A stretch of DNA of 11,367 nt, from assembly GCA_002502705.1 (NCBI GenBank), contig DAQB01000038.1:1-11367 (forward strand), in the 5' to 3' direction. Numbering within the stretch: position 1 is the stretch's first letter; the number at the start of each line of letters is the position of its first letter. Positions 1 through 7,372 of the stretch are shown here, piece by piece. A model generated the notes under the pieces. That model was not told where the DNA came from, did not search any database, and was given only the letters and a program-made list of their open reading frames with translations. This DNA is from Thermoplasmatales archaeon UBA582. GTDB lineage: Archaea; Thermoplasmatota; Thermoplasmata; Thermoplasmatales; Thermoplasmataceae. A program made the translations under genes and the position numbers.

Positions 1-29
1 ATTGCATACGGTCGGGCCCATTCTGTATA

Positions 30-50
30 TTGGGTTATAGATAAGCCCAA
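30..50. repeat. imperfect inverted repeat (small hairpin)
   Basis: TTGGGTTAT (30-38) and ATAAGCCCAA (41-50) pair around an AG loop with one bulged G. It is nested inside a second short inverted pair, TTGCAT (2-7) with ATGCAA (52-57). No T-tract follows on the + strand, so a terminator is not well supported. It could be the end of an upstream transcript or chance. The rest of 1-178 holds no gene I can defend. Confidence 0.3.
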
Positions 51-139
51 AATGCAAGTTGGTTTTAACATCAATCGTCTGATTAGAATAGAACATGTAA
101 TTGTGCTAATTCGCTCTCTTGGGCACTGCATAACAAATA

Positions 140-150
140 TTAAGTAATAT
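140..150 (+). promoter_or_regulatory. possible TATA element of the MFS gene
   Basis: An A+T-only stretch broken by one G (TTAAGTAATAT) sits about 30 nt before the ATG at 179. This is slightly further than the usual archaeal TATA distance of 25-27 nt, so a few nucleotides of leader or a different element are possible. No Shine-Dalgarno motif precedes the ATG. Confidence 0.3.
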
Positions 151-178
151 CCATCAATCAAGAAATTATGTTCACCTA

Positions 179-1375
179 ATGAATAGAATTTCCTGGTCCC
201 TATTTTCTAATCCCACAGTTGTTGGTTCAATAAGCATATTGACCGCAAGTTACAATATTGCCACAATATCGGTGGCAAGTGCCCCAATAAAGGCATTTCT
301 CCATCTTAATGACTTAGAAACCACTTTGCTTACATCGGCAATATTGATCGGTGCGATATTCGGTGCATTTTCTTCTGGCGTGCTCTCTGATCGCTTCGGC
401 AGAATTGGCATATTGACTCTGGATATGTTAACGTTCATTTTTGCCGGTATACTCAGTTCACTAGTAAACAACTACATTGAACTCTTAACCCTGAGAATAA
501 TAGTCGGAATCGGCGTCGGGATTGACTATGTAATTATATTTACATATATTGGCGAACTTGAGAAAAGTGACAAATTTAAGAACATAAGTATGGCAACAAT
601 AATGTTCTTCGCTAATTTTGGGATACTTCTTTCATACGCTATTGGGTGGTTACTTCTGCTCAAAGGAGGAGATAACGCATGGAGATACATACTTGCAAGT
701 GGTGCCATATTCGGAACAGTTTCAATAGTAATGAGACTGGGACTAAGAGAATCAGAGTTGTGGATTGCAAAGCGATTGGGCTCCATTAGCGAAATTCTTT
801 CGGTTATGTTTCACCCTAGAAACAGTAAACGGATTTTAAAATATTCTTCTCCATGGTTCCTTTACCAGATAGGTGATCAGAGCCTCACACTCTTTCTGCC
901 ATTAATCCTAATTCCATATCTGGCATTCTCCTTTGCCGGAGGGGCATTTGGTGCAATATTTGTTAAACTATTCACTATACCTGCATCGTTTCTTGCGATA
1001 TTGCTGATTAATAGGAAGGGAAAATCTTTCCTTCAGAAATCAGGTTTTCTTATTCGAGCTCTGTTCCTAGGTTGCACGGGCTTATTATTGATTCTGGGTT
1101 ATAATGTGGGGGCAATTATTATTATAGTGCTTTTGGGAATGGCGTTCTTCTTCGGGGCCATGGGTCCAGATAAAACCACAGTAATTATGCCTGCCATGGA
1201 TTATCCGACTGAGATAAGGGGCACAGGACAAGGGTTTAGTGAAACAATAGGTAGAGTAGGTGGTCTTGTCGGAGTTCTTGTCTTTGGCCTTTTGATTACT
1301 GATGGACCTGGAGTTGGACTTATTTTCCTATCAGCGACATGCTTCGCAGGTTTTGCAGTTTCAATGATGACATGA
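179..1375 (+). CDS. MFS transporter (sugar/metabolite porter-like)
   Basis: This is a polytopic membrane protein of 398 aa with about 12 hydrophobic segments, probably a proton-coupled uptake or efflux carrier in the cytoplasmic membrane. The substrate cannot be told from sequence. Seen directly: the MFS loop 2-3 signature G-x-L-S-D-R-F-G-R at residues 67-75, R106 followed by a glycine-rich TM4 (GIGVGID, 110-116), and a late Y-P-T-E-I-R-G-T-G-Q-G-F segment typical of acidophile MFS porters. The protein starts directly at TM1, with no long N-terminal tail. It stops right after TM12 (…AVSMMT), without the charged E-x-K-type tail usual in this family. The +1 frame stays open to 1481 and encodes such a tail (see findings), so the 3' end may be frameshifted. 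The gene is preceded by a weak TATA and followed by 253 bp before the APC permease. Confidence 0.85.
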   Translation: MNRISWSLFSNPTVVGSISILTASYNIATISVASAPIKAFLHLNDLETTLLTSAILIGAIFGAFSSGVLSDRFGRIGILTLDMLTFIFAGILSSLVNNYIELLTLRIIVGIGVGIDYVIIFTYIGELEKSDKFKNISMATIMFFANFGILLSYAIGWLLLLKGGDNAWRYILASGAIFGTVSIVMRLGLRESELWIAKRLGSISEILSVMFHPRNSKRILKYSSPWFLYQIGDQSLTLFLPLILIPYLAFSFAGGAFGAIFVKLFTIPASFLAILLINRKGKSFLQKSGFLIRALFLGCTGLLLILGYNVGAIIIIVLLGMAFFFGAMGPDKTTVIMPAMDYPTEIRGTGQGFSETIGRVGGLVGVLVFGLLITDGPGVGLIFLSATCFAGFAVSMMT

Positions 1376-1596
1376 TTATACTGCATCAGAATGTAAAGAG
1401 CCAAAAATCAATATTGAAGTCCTGAGGAAGCTGTGTGTCCGAATAAGAGATTTTAAAATCACAACCATGGTATTCATTTGAGATTATACATCCTTTATTT
1501 TCTGCATATATTGATCCAATGATGAGCCTGTAAAATACGTCATTTAATGATATGATATGTTCGATGGAATTAGTGAATTATGGCAAATTACTCAGA

Positions 1597-1605
1597 ATAT
1601 TTAAG
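1597..1605 (+). promoter_or_regulatory. TATA box of the APC permease gene
   Basis: ATATTTAAG is centred 28 nt upstream of the ATG at 1629. That places the transcription start at or next to the start codon, giving a leaderless mRNA. The rest of 1376-1628 shows no other gene apart from the possible frameshifted MFS tail (1374-1481). Confidence 0.5.
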
Positions 1606-1628
1606 TACTGATATGAGCTATAAGCGGT

Positions 1629-3308
1629 ATGGCAGATGAAACTGACGTTGAGAAAGGGGGAACTCTAGTACGAAAACTGACCCTTCATGATGCTGTCCTG
1701 TTTGGAATAGGAGCAGCAATAGGTTCTGGTATACTGTTTGCCGCTGCAGGTGGAACTGAATACGCTGGGGGAGCAGTTGTGTATTCCTGGATTGTTGCCG
1801 CAATCCTGATTGCAATTGTCACCATTCCTTATGCGGAAATATCTGCAATGGCACCGAGATCCGGCATCAGTGCTAGAATTTCATATTATTCATATGGTAA
1901 CTATGGCGGTTTTATGGGTGGATGGGGCCTTCTTGTGTGGACAATAATGATACCACCGATTGAAGCGATTGCAGTTTCCACATATGCGTCCTATTACCTG
2001 CCTGCGTTAACATACATCAATTCTTCTGGGGCGATAATACTATCAATATATGGAATACTGCTATCTGTAGCACTTACGATATTTTTCGCCGTTTTGAATC
2101 TCATTGGTGTTGGTAGGTTTGGGAGATTCAACACCGCACTGACATGGTTAAAGATAGGCGCGGTCGTGATTTTCATAATAATGGTGCCGTTATATATCTT
2201 CCATCCCGGGAATTTTTCACTGAAGGCTCCATTCTTCATATCCAGCTCTGATTTCCCAGGAATATTTATTGCAATACCGGCGACGGGAATATTATTCTCA
2301 TTCGGAGGGTACCGTCAGGTCGCGGATATGGCAGGAGAGATTAAAAACCCGAAGAAGAATGTACCAAGAGCCGTTATTCTCACTCTAATTATACAGAGCA
2401 TACTTTACATATTAATGGCGATTGTGATTGTCGGTGCAGTTAACTTCTCTTTGGTTCCAAATTCCACCGGTCCTGGTGACTGGAGCGCTGTGGCCAACCT
2501 TGGTTCGCCATTAGCTGATCTAATGCGTGAAACGATCAATAAAACAATATTTGGCAATCCTGCTCTTGTTATTTCTGGTCTAGTCGTACTTGCCCTCCTC
2601 TTTGCGATATATTCTCCTCTTGGTACGTTTGGAACAGATCTGACCGGTGGGGCAAGGATCTTCTACGGTTATTCCAAGGAGGGATCATTGCCACCAGTTC
2701 TTGGGAAAACAAATAAAAAAGGTGCGCCTACCTACGCAATAATCGCTGCTTCCGTACTCGCTGTTATATTTGTGATACCATATCCAAGCTGGTATACCCT
2801 AGTGGATTTTGTGGTGGTCGCAGGCGCGGTGAATTTTGCTATTGTCAACGCATCTCTTCCAGTGCTGAGGAAATTATACCCTAAGATTGAAAGGCCCTTT
2901 AAGGTTCCCTCAGCCAGATTGTGGTCGGTTATTGCATTTATAGCATCATCTCTGCTGATATACTGGGCAACATATCCCGTAACTATCTATGCTCTTGGAG
3001 TTACACTCGGCGGGTCTCTAGTATTTCTATACCAGGTATTCACCTCGAAGGGGCAGAAGATCGGCCTCAAACATTCAATATGGATTCCATTCTATATCAT
3101 TGGTCTGATAATACTATCATACATAGGCGGCTCACAGACCGGCGGAACGAACCTTATACCATTCCCGGACGATCTGTATGTCGTTATAATTTACGCAGTC
3201 ATATTCTGGATAATTTCACAGGTATCTGCACCAAAGCAGCCACTTAGGGACCTGCACGAAATGATTGCAAATGCACCTGTTGACCCGGAAAAGTCTGTAA
3301 ATCCATAA
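1629..3308 (+). CDS. APC-superfamily amino acid permease
   Basis: This is a membrane transporter of 559 aa with 12 or more helices, expected to import amino acids or related amines by proton or cation symport. Seen directly: the TM1 signature GIGAAIGSGI at residues 26-35, the TM6 substrate-site segment FSFGGYR (223-229), and the conserved loop G-E-I-K-N-P-K-K-N-V-P-R-A from residue 236, which is the classic 'E-x-K-N-P-x-x-x-x-P-R-A' of APC permeases. A later cytoplasmic loop R-I-F-Y-G-Y-S-K-E-G-S-L-P also fits the family. The protein is longer than the usual 430-500 aa because of extra C-terminal helices and a short hydrophilic tail. The ATG lies about 28 nt from a TATA box and no competing in-frame start exists upstream. 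The next gene is a flavin oxidoreductase, which could use an imported amino acid, but it has its own promoter. Substrate is not determined. Confidence 0.9.
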   Translation: MADETDVEKGGTLVRKLTLHDAVLFGIGAAIGSGILFAAAGGTEYAGGAVVYSWIVAAILIAIVTIPYAEISAMAPRSGISARISYYSYGNYGGFMGGWGLLVWTIMIPPIEAIAVSTYASYYLPALTYINSSGAIILSIYGILLSVALTIFFAVLNLIGVGRFGRFNTALTWLKIGAVVIFIIMVPLYIFHPGNFSLKAPFFISSSDFPGIFIAIPATGILFSFGGYRQVADMAGEIKNPKKNVPRAVILTLIIQSILYILMAIVIVGAVNFSLVPNSTGPGDWSAVANLGSPLADLMRETINKTIFGNPALVISGLVVLALLFAIYSPLGTFGTDLTGGARIFYGYSKEGSLPPVLGKTNKKGAPTYAIIAASVLAVIFVIPYPSWYTLVDFVVVAGAVNFAIVNASLPVLRKLYPKIERPFKVPSARLWSVIAFIASSLLIYWATYPVTIYALGVTLGGSLVFLYQVFTSKGQKIGLKHSIWIPFYIIGLIILSYIGGSQTGGTNLIPFPDDLYVVIIYAVIFWIISQVSAPKQPLRDLHEMIANAPVDPEKSVNP

Positions 3309-3309
3309 T

Positions 3310-3344
3310 TCTTTTAACAACCATATTTTATTTTAAATTTATTT
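3310..3344 (+). terminator. T-rich transcription terminator region
   Basis: Immediately after the permease stop there are several T clusters (CTTTTAA, ATTTTATTTT, ATTTATTTT) with no stable hairpin. Runs of U like this are how archaeal RNA polymerase commonly terminates. The A+T-rich tract then runs into the promoter of the next gene. Confidence 0.4.
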
Positions 3345-3382
3345 TCAACGCATATTCATTTAGATTTATTTTTGAATTTAGT

Positions 3383-3398
3383 GAAAACTCTTTTAAAG
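3383..3398 (+). promoter_or_regulatory. BRE/TATA promoter of the FAD oxidoreductase gene
   Basis: A purine-rich BRE-like GAAAACTC (3383-3390) is joined to TATA-like TTTTAAAG (3391-3398), centred about 25 nt before the ATG at 3419. This predicts a leaderless transcript and shows the gene is not simply co-transcribed with the permease. Confidence 0.6.
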
Positions 3399-3418
3399 TC
3401 TTTTGCTCTCAATGATTT

Positions 3419-4621
3419 ATGATATCAGGATCAGAAAACATCGTGGTAATTGGCGGCGGAAGCACTGGCACAAGCATTGCTTACAACCTTGCGGTTTCTG
3501 GAAAGAAAGTCTCTCTGATTGACCGTGGAACTGTTGCTTCCGGAAACACCGGAAAATCAAGTGCTTTGATCAGGACCCATTACAGTAATCCTTTAATTGC
3601 ATCCATGTCAATATATTCTCAGAAGATCATCAGCAATTTTGAATCTATTGGATATTCTGGATTCACAAAGACAGGGATGATATTCCCATTCAGTGAGAAA
3701 TATTCAGACGTTGCTGCGGAAAACGTAAGAATGCTCCAGGAACTTGGCGCGAATGAATCAGTAATTAAGGCAGAAGAAATAAAACAATATTTTCCTGATT
3801 CTGAAATTGATGACTTCGGTTTTGTTGCATTCGAACCTGATAGTGGTTATGCAGACCCGGTTTCAACGGCCAATTCATTCGCATCAAAGGCTAAAGAGCT
3901 GGGTGCAGAAATACTGACAGGAAAAGCTGTTGAGAGCGTCGAAAGTGATGGACGGGGGCCATTTCTTAAATTCAAGGACGGCAGGATGATGAGGGCGACA
4001 AAGATAGTCCTCGCAACTAACGTCTGGACCAACGATCTTTTGGAAAGATCAGGGATATCAAGTAATAAGAGACTGCCAATCTCTGCTTCCCTGCATTCTG
4101 TCATATACCTAAAAAGACCTGATGTTTACAGGGGAATAAAACCAACACTCTGGGATCCACCAAATCTGTCCTATTACAAGATGGAGGGTGAAACAGTTAC
4201 AGCATTAGGCAGCCTGGATCCGGAAATAGATGCGAAACCAATTGACGTTCATTCAGTGATTCCGGAGACCGCACCAGATGAATATGTTGAGGATTATGTT
4301 GGAAAAATAATGAAGAGGCTTCCTGGCATGAAAGATGCTGTACCGTACGCTACAGTAACAGGGCTTTACGATATGACTCCGGATGGCCAGGCAATAATTG
4401 ACGATCTTTCGCCTCTTGGACTAGACAATGTGTATGTATGTGCCGGCTTGAGCGGACACGGCTTCAAGTTATCGCCTGCTTACGGCAGAATTGTATCTGA
4501 TATGCTAAACGGCATAGACCCTGATTCGGCTAAATTTAACTGGAAGACGTTTTCAGCAGACCGTTTTAAAACGGGTAAATTGATTAAATCCAGGTATGAT
4601 GAGATTGGAACGATATATTGA
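3419..4621 (+). CDS. FAD-dependent oxidoreductase, DAO/sarcosine oxidase-like family
   Basis: A soluble flavoprotein of 400 aa, likely oxidising the C-N bond of an amino acid or secondary amine (glycine, sarcosine, proline or D-amino acid type). Seen directly: an N-terminal Rossmann dinucleotide motif G12-x-G14-x-x-G17 with the acidic ribose-binding residue D35, a following S-S-A-L-I-R segment that packs on the flavin, and the C-terminal flavin motif S-G-H-G-F-K at 345-350, preceded by Y-D-M-T-P-D-G. The position that carries the covalent flavin cysteine in monomeric sarcosine oxidase (just before L-Y-x-x-T-P-D) appears to be G315, so FAD should be bound non-covalently; this is my eye alignment. 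There is no signal peptide, so it should be cytosolic. Its place beside an amino acid permease and a peptidase suggests amino-acid catabolism. The electron acceptor (oxygen or a dehydrogenase partner) and exact substrate are unknown. Confidence 0.85.
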   Translation: MISGSENIVVIGGGSTGTSIAYNLAVSGKKVSLIDRGTVASGNTGKSSALIRTHYSNPLIASMSIYSQKIISNFESIGYSGFTKTGMIFPFSEKYSDVAAENVRMLQELGANESVIKAEEIKQYFPDSEIDDFGFVAFEPDSGYADPVSTANSFASKAKELGAEILTGKAVESVESDGRGPFLKFKDGRMMRATKIVLATNVWTNDLLERSGISSNKRLPISASLHSVIYLKRPDVYRGIKPTLWDPPNLSYYKMEGETVTALGSLDPEIDAKPIDVHSVIPETAPDEYVEDYVGKIMKRLPGMKDAVPYATVTGLYDMTPDGQAIIDDLSPLGLDNVYVCAGLSGHGFKLSPAYGRIVSDMLNGIDPDSAKFNWKTFSADRFKTGKLIKSRYDEIGTIY

Positions 4622-4622
4622 T

Positions 4623-4634
4623 ATTTTTAAAAAT
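4623..4634. repeat. 12-bp perfect A/T palindrome after the oxidoreductase gene
   Basis: ATTTTTAAAAAT lies two bases after the TGA stop of the FAD oxidoreductase gene. It could act as a U-run terminator for that gene or as a TATA-like element. No ORF starts at the expected distance downstream, so termination is the simpler reading. Confidence 0.35.
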
Positions 4635-4691
4635 GCATGCCACTTCCGCTTTTCTTGTATGCAAGGAGTCTTGCGATATTATTCCACCCAA

Positions 4692-4708
4692 AATATAAAG
4701 ATTTATTC
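4692..4708 (+). promoter_or_regulatory. probable TATA region of the M13 peptidase gene
   Basis: AATATAAAG (4692-4700) and the adjacent ATTTATTC (4701-4708) lie 36 and 27 nt before the ATG at 4732. If the second is used the mRNA is leaderless; if the first is used it has a leader of about 10 nt without a Shine-Dalgarno motif. Confidence 0.4.
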
Positions 4709-4731
4709 AGAATGAACATTTTACCTTTAAC

Positions 4732-6738
4732 ATGGCTAAAACGGGCAACAAGGGGAAGAAACGGTCGTCGAGTAAAAAGAGTGATATTGGGTTCAGCATC
4801 GAAAACATGGATAGAAAGGTCGATCCGCTTGTTGATTTCTATTCCTATGCAAATGGTTCCTGGATCAGAAAAAATGAAGTTCCTGACGACAAGGTTTCCC
4901 TTGGGTCTTTTGTACAGTTGCTTGAAAAGAACCAGTTCGCCCTCAAAGCTATACTGGAGAGATGCTCTGAGGACAGCGAAAAGAGAACAAGGTTCGAAAA
5001 AATGTGCGGTGACTTTTATTATTCCATGATGGATGTTGAACGAATTGAAAAAAGCGGAATCAAACCGGTCTTACCATATCTAAAGAAAGTTTCATCGGTG
5101 AAATCACGTGAGGACATATCCAGCCTTATCGCTTATTTTGATCTACTCGGTATTCCTACTTTCATCGGAAGTGCAATGGGATTTGTTCCAAGGAAATCCA
5201 TGCCAGATAAAAAAGACAGCTCGGTTTACGCATTATATCTGAATCAGGGGGGATTATCGCTTCCCGACAGGGACTATTATCTTTCACCTTACTTTTCAGA
5301 GATGGTGAAGAAATACAAGGATCATATAACCAGGATGTTTATTCTCTTCGGAGATGATAAAAAAAGCGCGGATGAGTCAGCGGAGGCAGTGCTTACTATA
5401 GAAAAAGACCTCGCCGAAAAAAGCCGTAGCAGGGCCGACCTCAGAGATCAGGAGAAAAATTACAATAAGATGAGCTTAAAAGAAATAAGCAAAAAATACA
5501 AGGGGTTGGATTTTGACAGGTATATTTATGAGGTTGATCTGCCGCCTGTGAAATACGCAATAGTTGGACAACCTGAATTTTTGACCGAAGTTTCCAGTAT
5601 TCTCACGAAAGCTGATCTTAATGATCTGAAGGCTTATTTCAGATGGAAAGTGATTAACTATTTTGCTCCCTACCTTAATGAAAAGATAGAGAAGGAAAAC
5701 TTTGACTTCTTCAAGAAGGAACTGCTAGGTCAGAAGCGTCAGGAACCAAGGTGGAAGAGAGCTATTGTCCTTGTAGATTCTCTAATCGGCGAAGCTCTTG
5801 GTTCTCTGTTCATAGACGAATATTTTTCTGATGAAACCAGAAAAAGAATGAACGAAATGCTTGAAGATATAAAGGGAGTTTTCAGAGAGAGACTTGAGAA
5901 GAATACCTGGATGACAGAAAAGACTAAGAAAAGAGCGCTTGCAAAATTCTCGAAATTCCGCGCAAAAATAGGCCATCCCGCCAAGTTTAAGGAATACAAG
6001 GGATTGAGGATAAAACGGGACGATCTGATTGGTAACATAACAAGAAGCACGATGCTTGAAATTAGAAGACAGATTAACAGGGTTGGGGAACCTGTAGACA
6101 GAGAGGAATGGATGATGACTCCTCCAACAGTCAATGCATATTTCAACCCTAGCGGAAATGAGATCGTTTTCCCGGCTGGAATCATCCAACCCCCTTTCTT
6201 TGATCCTACTATGGACGATGCGGTGAACTACGGGGGAATCGGCGGTGTCATTGCACACGAGATTACGCATGGATTTGACGATCAGGGAAGGCAGTTTGAC
6301 GAGGATGGAAACTTACGGAACTGGTGGAGCCATAGTGATCTCAAGCACTTCAATGAGGCAGCGGAAAAGGTAGTAAAGCTTTACGGGAGCCTGGAGCCAA
6401 TAAAGGGTTTTAAGGTGAATGGTAAGCTTACACTCGGAGAGAATATAGCCGACCTTGGTGCTGTCACACTGGCATTTGAGGCACTCAAACGACATCTAAA
6501 AAAACATCCGGAACTGAATAAAAAGATAGATGGCCTTACCCCTGAACAGAGATTCTTTATCTCATGGGCAAACGTATGGAGAGGAAATATAAGAGAAGGT
6601 GAGATCAAGAGACGCGTTTTGGTTGATCCACATTCTCCTGCAAAGTTCCGGGGCTCTGTCCCGGTGATTAACCACCCAGATTTTGAAGTTACTTTCGGTG
6701 GAAAGAGCTCCGGCCGTGAAAAGATCGGCGTCTGGTAA
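4732..6738 (+). CDS. M13 (neprilysin/PepO-like) zinc metallopeptidase, cytosolic form
   Basis: An oligopeptidase of 668 aa that should cleave short peptides on the N-terminal side of hydrophobic residues. Seen directly: the zinc site H509-E-I-T-H513 with E510 as catalytic base, the third zinc ligand E570 in E-N-I-A-D (570-574), the substrate-binding N468-A-Y470, H634 and R640 in D-P-H-S-P-A-K-F-R that match the transition-state and C-terminal-pocket residues of neprilysin, and a terminal Trp. The N-terminal M13 domain starts at about residue 26 (N-M-D-x-x-V-D-P). Length fits the bacterial PepO class. There is no signal peptide or membrane anchor; instead a short Lys/Ser-rich tail (residues 3-17) precedes the fold. 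The usual disulfide cysteines are absent (DPL for DPC, GVW for CxVW), and the only cysteines are C78 and C92. It probably recycles peptides in the cytosol beside amino acid uptake and oxidation genes. Confidence 0.95.
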   Translation: MAKTGNKGKKRSSSKKSDIGFSIENMDRKVDPLVDFYSYANGSWIRKNEVPDDKVSLGSFVQLLEKNQFALKAILERCSEDSEKRTRFEKMCGDFYYSMMDVERIEKSGIKPVLPYLKKVSSVKSREDISSLIAYFDLLGIPTFIGSAMGFVPRKSMPDKKDSSVYALYLNQGGLSLPDRDYYLSPYFSEMVKKYKDHITRMFILFGDDKKSADESAEAVLTIEKDLAEKSRSRADLRDQEKNYNKMSLKEISKKYKGLDFDRYIYEVDLPPVKYAIVGQPEFLTEVSSILTKADLNDLKAYFRWKVINYFAPYLNEKIEKENFDFFKKELLGQKRQEPRWKRAIVLVDSLIGEALGSLFIDEYFSDETRKRMNEMLEDIKGVFRERLEKNTWMTEKTKKRALAKFSKFRAKIGHPAKFKEYKGLRIKRDDLIGNITRSTMLEIRRQINRVGEPVDREEWMMTPPTVNAYFNPSGNEIVFPAGIIQPPFFDPTMDDAVNYGGIGGVIAHEITHGFDDQGRQFDEDGNLRNWWSHSDLKHFNEAAEKVVKLYGSLEPIKGFKVNGKLTLGENIADLGAVTLAFEALKRHLKKHPELNKKIDGLTPEQRFFISWANVWRGNIREGEIKRRVLVDPHSPAKFRGSVPVINHPDFEVTFGGKSSGREKIGVW

Positions 6739-6791
6739 AAACTAAAATCTTGGCTTTCATGAATAAATTATAACCTTATCAATTATTTCAA

Positions 6792-6817
6792 ATTGGTATT
6801 AAAAAATAATTACCAAT
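6792..6817. repeat. inverted repeat next to the zinc-finger gene promoter
   Basis: ATTGGTA (6792-6798) and TACCAAT (6811-6817) form a perfect 7-bp inverted repeat with a 12-bp A/T-only spacer. The right arm runs into the TATA box of the next gene, so a dimeric repressor bound here could block TBP. It could also be a weak hairpin ending the M13 transcript. Confidence 0.45.
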
Positions 6818-6822
6818 ATTTA
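6816..6822 (+). promoter_or_regulatory. TATA box of the zinc-finger membrane protein gene
   Basis: ATATTTA is centred about 28 nt before the GTG at 6848, which supports this GTG as a leaderless start. It overlaps the right arm of the inverted repeat at 6792-6817. Confidence 0.5.
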
Positions 6823-6847
6823 GATACCGCGAATAACTTCTATCTCA

Positions 6848-7171
6848 GTGAAGCATTATCATAGTTGTCATACATGCGGTGGATCAGGTATTGTCCATGA
6901 CTCCCGCGGACTGGGAGAAATCTGCCCTGCATGCGACGGGAAGGGGTTTGTCCTATACATAAAGGATACATCAGATCAGAAAAGCCCGTTCCTGAGGGTT
7001 GTTGTTATTGCGGCAATCGTCTTAGTCTTATTCTATTCCCTTTTCATCATTTATGTTACATTAGAAAGAGTCAGCTTTACCGCATCTGTCATAATTCTAT
7101 TTATTGGACATGCGGTTCTGGCAGTATCTCTTATCATGTACCTTTTATTCAAGGCAATGAGTGAAAAATAA
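6848..7171 (+). CDS. small DnaJ-type zinc-finger protein with two membrane helices
   Basis: A 107-aa protein starting at GTG. Residues 7-14 (CHTCGGSG) and 26-33 (CPACDGKG) are two C-x-x-C-x-G-x-G repeats, enough for one zinc site of the DnaJ cysteine-rich type. DnaJ itself has four such repeats; this protein has only two and no J domain. Two hydrophobic helices follow at about 51-72 and 78-101, joined by a short loop, with a charged tail (SEK). Expected topology puts the zinc finger in the cytosol and anchors it to the membrane by the hairpin of helices. Function is unknown; the zinc motif suggests binding of unfolded protein, a partner protein or nucleic acid. The start is supported by the TATA distance, and no other in-frame start lies upstream of it near the promoter. 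Confidence 0.75.
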   Translation: MKHYHSCHTCGGSGIVHDSRGLGEICPACDGKGFVLYIKDTSDQKSPFLRVVVIAAIVLVLFYSLFIIYVTLERVSFTASVIILFIGHAVLAVSLIMYLLFKAMSEK

Positions 7172-7357
7172 TTTATCATAAGCATCTAATTGATGAAAAA
7201 TCTAATGATTGTAATTTCCCATATCTAATTCGCAGATATTTTTAACCGGTATGGAGCGGCAGATAAAAAACAGGAGTGATAATCTTTATTGGTGTTTTTC
7301 ATTACGGCACTATCGGTCTTGTATAACGAGGCTGTCTGTAAACACAGATTAGTGTAA

Positions 7358-7364
7358 TGGGGGT
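7358..7364 (+). promoter_or_regulatory. possible Shine-Dalgarno site of the flippase gene
   Basis: TGGGGGT can pair with the anti-SD ACCUCC through one G-U wobble. It ends 5 nt before ATA (7370) and 8 nt before CTG (7373), the first codons of the open flippase frame. In a window of mostly leaderless genes this is unusual and is the main argument for a non-AUG start here. Confidence 0.35.
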
Positions 7365-7372
7365 AATAAATA

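Noticed and set aside
1..21. Possible minus-strand gene start (ATG at 21-19) leaving the window on the left
   Set aside because: Only seven codons are visible, and the TATA-like stretch at about 36-45 is poorly spaced.
1..147. Open frame from base 1 to a TAA at 145 on the + strand (48 codons)
   Set aside because: No recognisable motif, composition is unremarkable, and a run of this length without a stop is possible by chance. It could be the 3' end of an upstream gene, but nothing supports that.
4637..5029. Open frame of 130 codons overlapping the 5' end of the M13 gene
   Set aside because: It is out of frame with a well-supported gene, its sequence is Arg-rich and non-domain-like, and it is best explained as a shadow.
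5739..6270. Two long minus-strand open frames (148 and 162 codons) opposite the M13 gene
   Set aside because: They overlap the strongly conserved catalytic region of the peptidase and show no own promoter or family features; they are antisense shadows.
7251..7352. Short ORFs upstream of the flippase (ATG 7251, 33 codons; GTG 7276, 16 codons) as leader peptides
   Set aside because: No conserved features, promoter spacing does not favour them, and nothing suggests attenuation.
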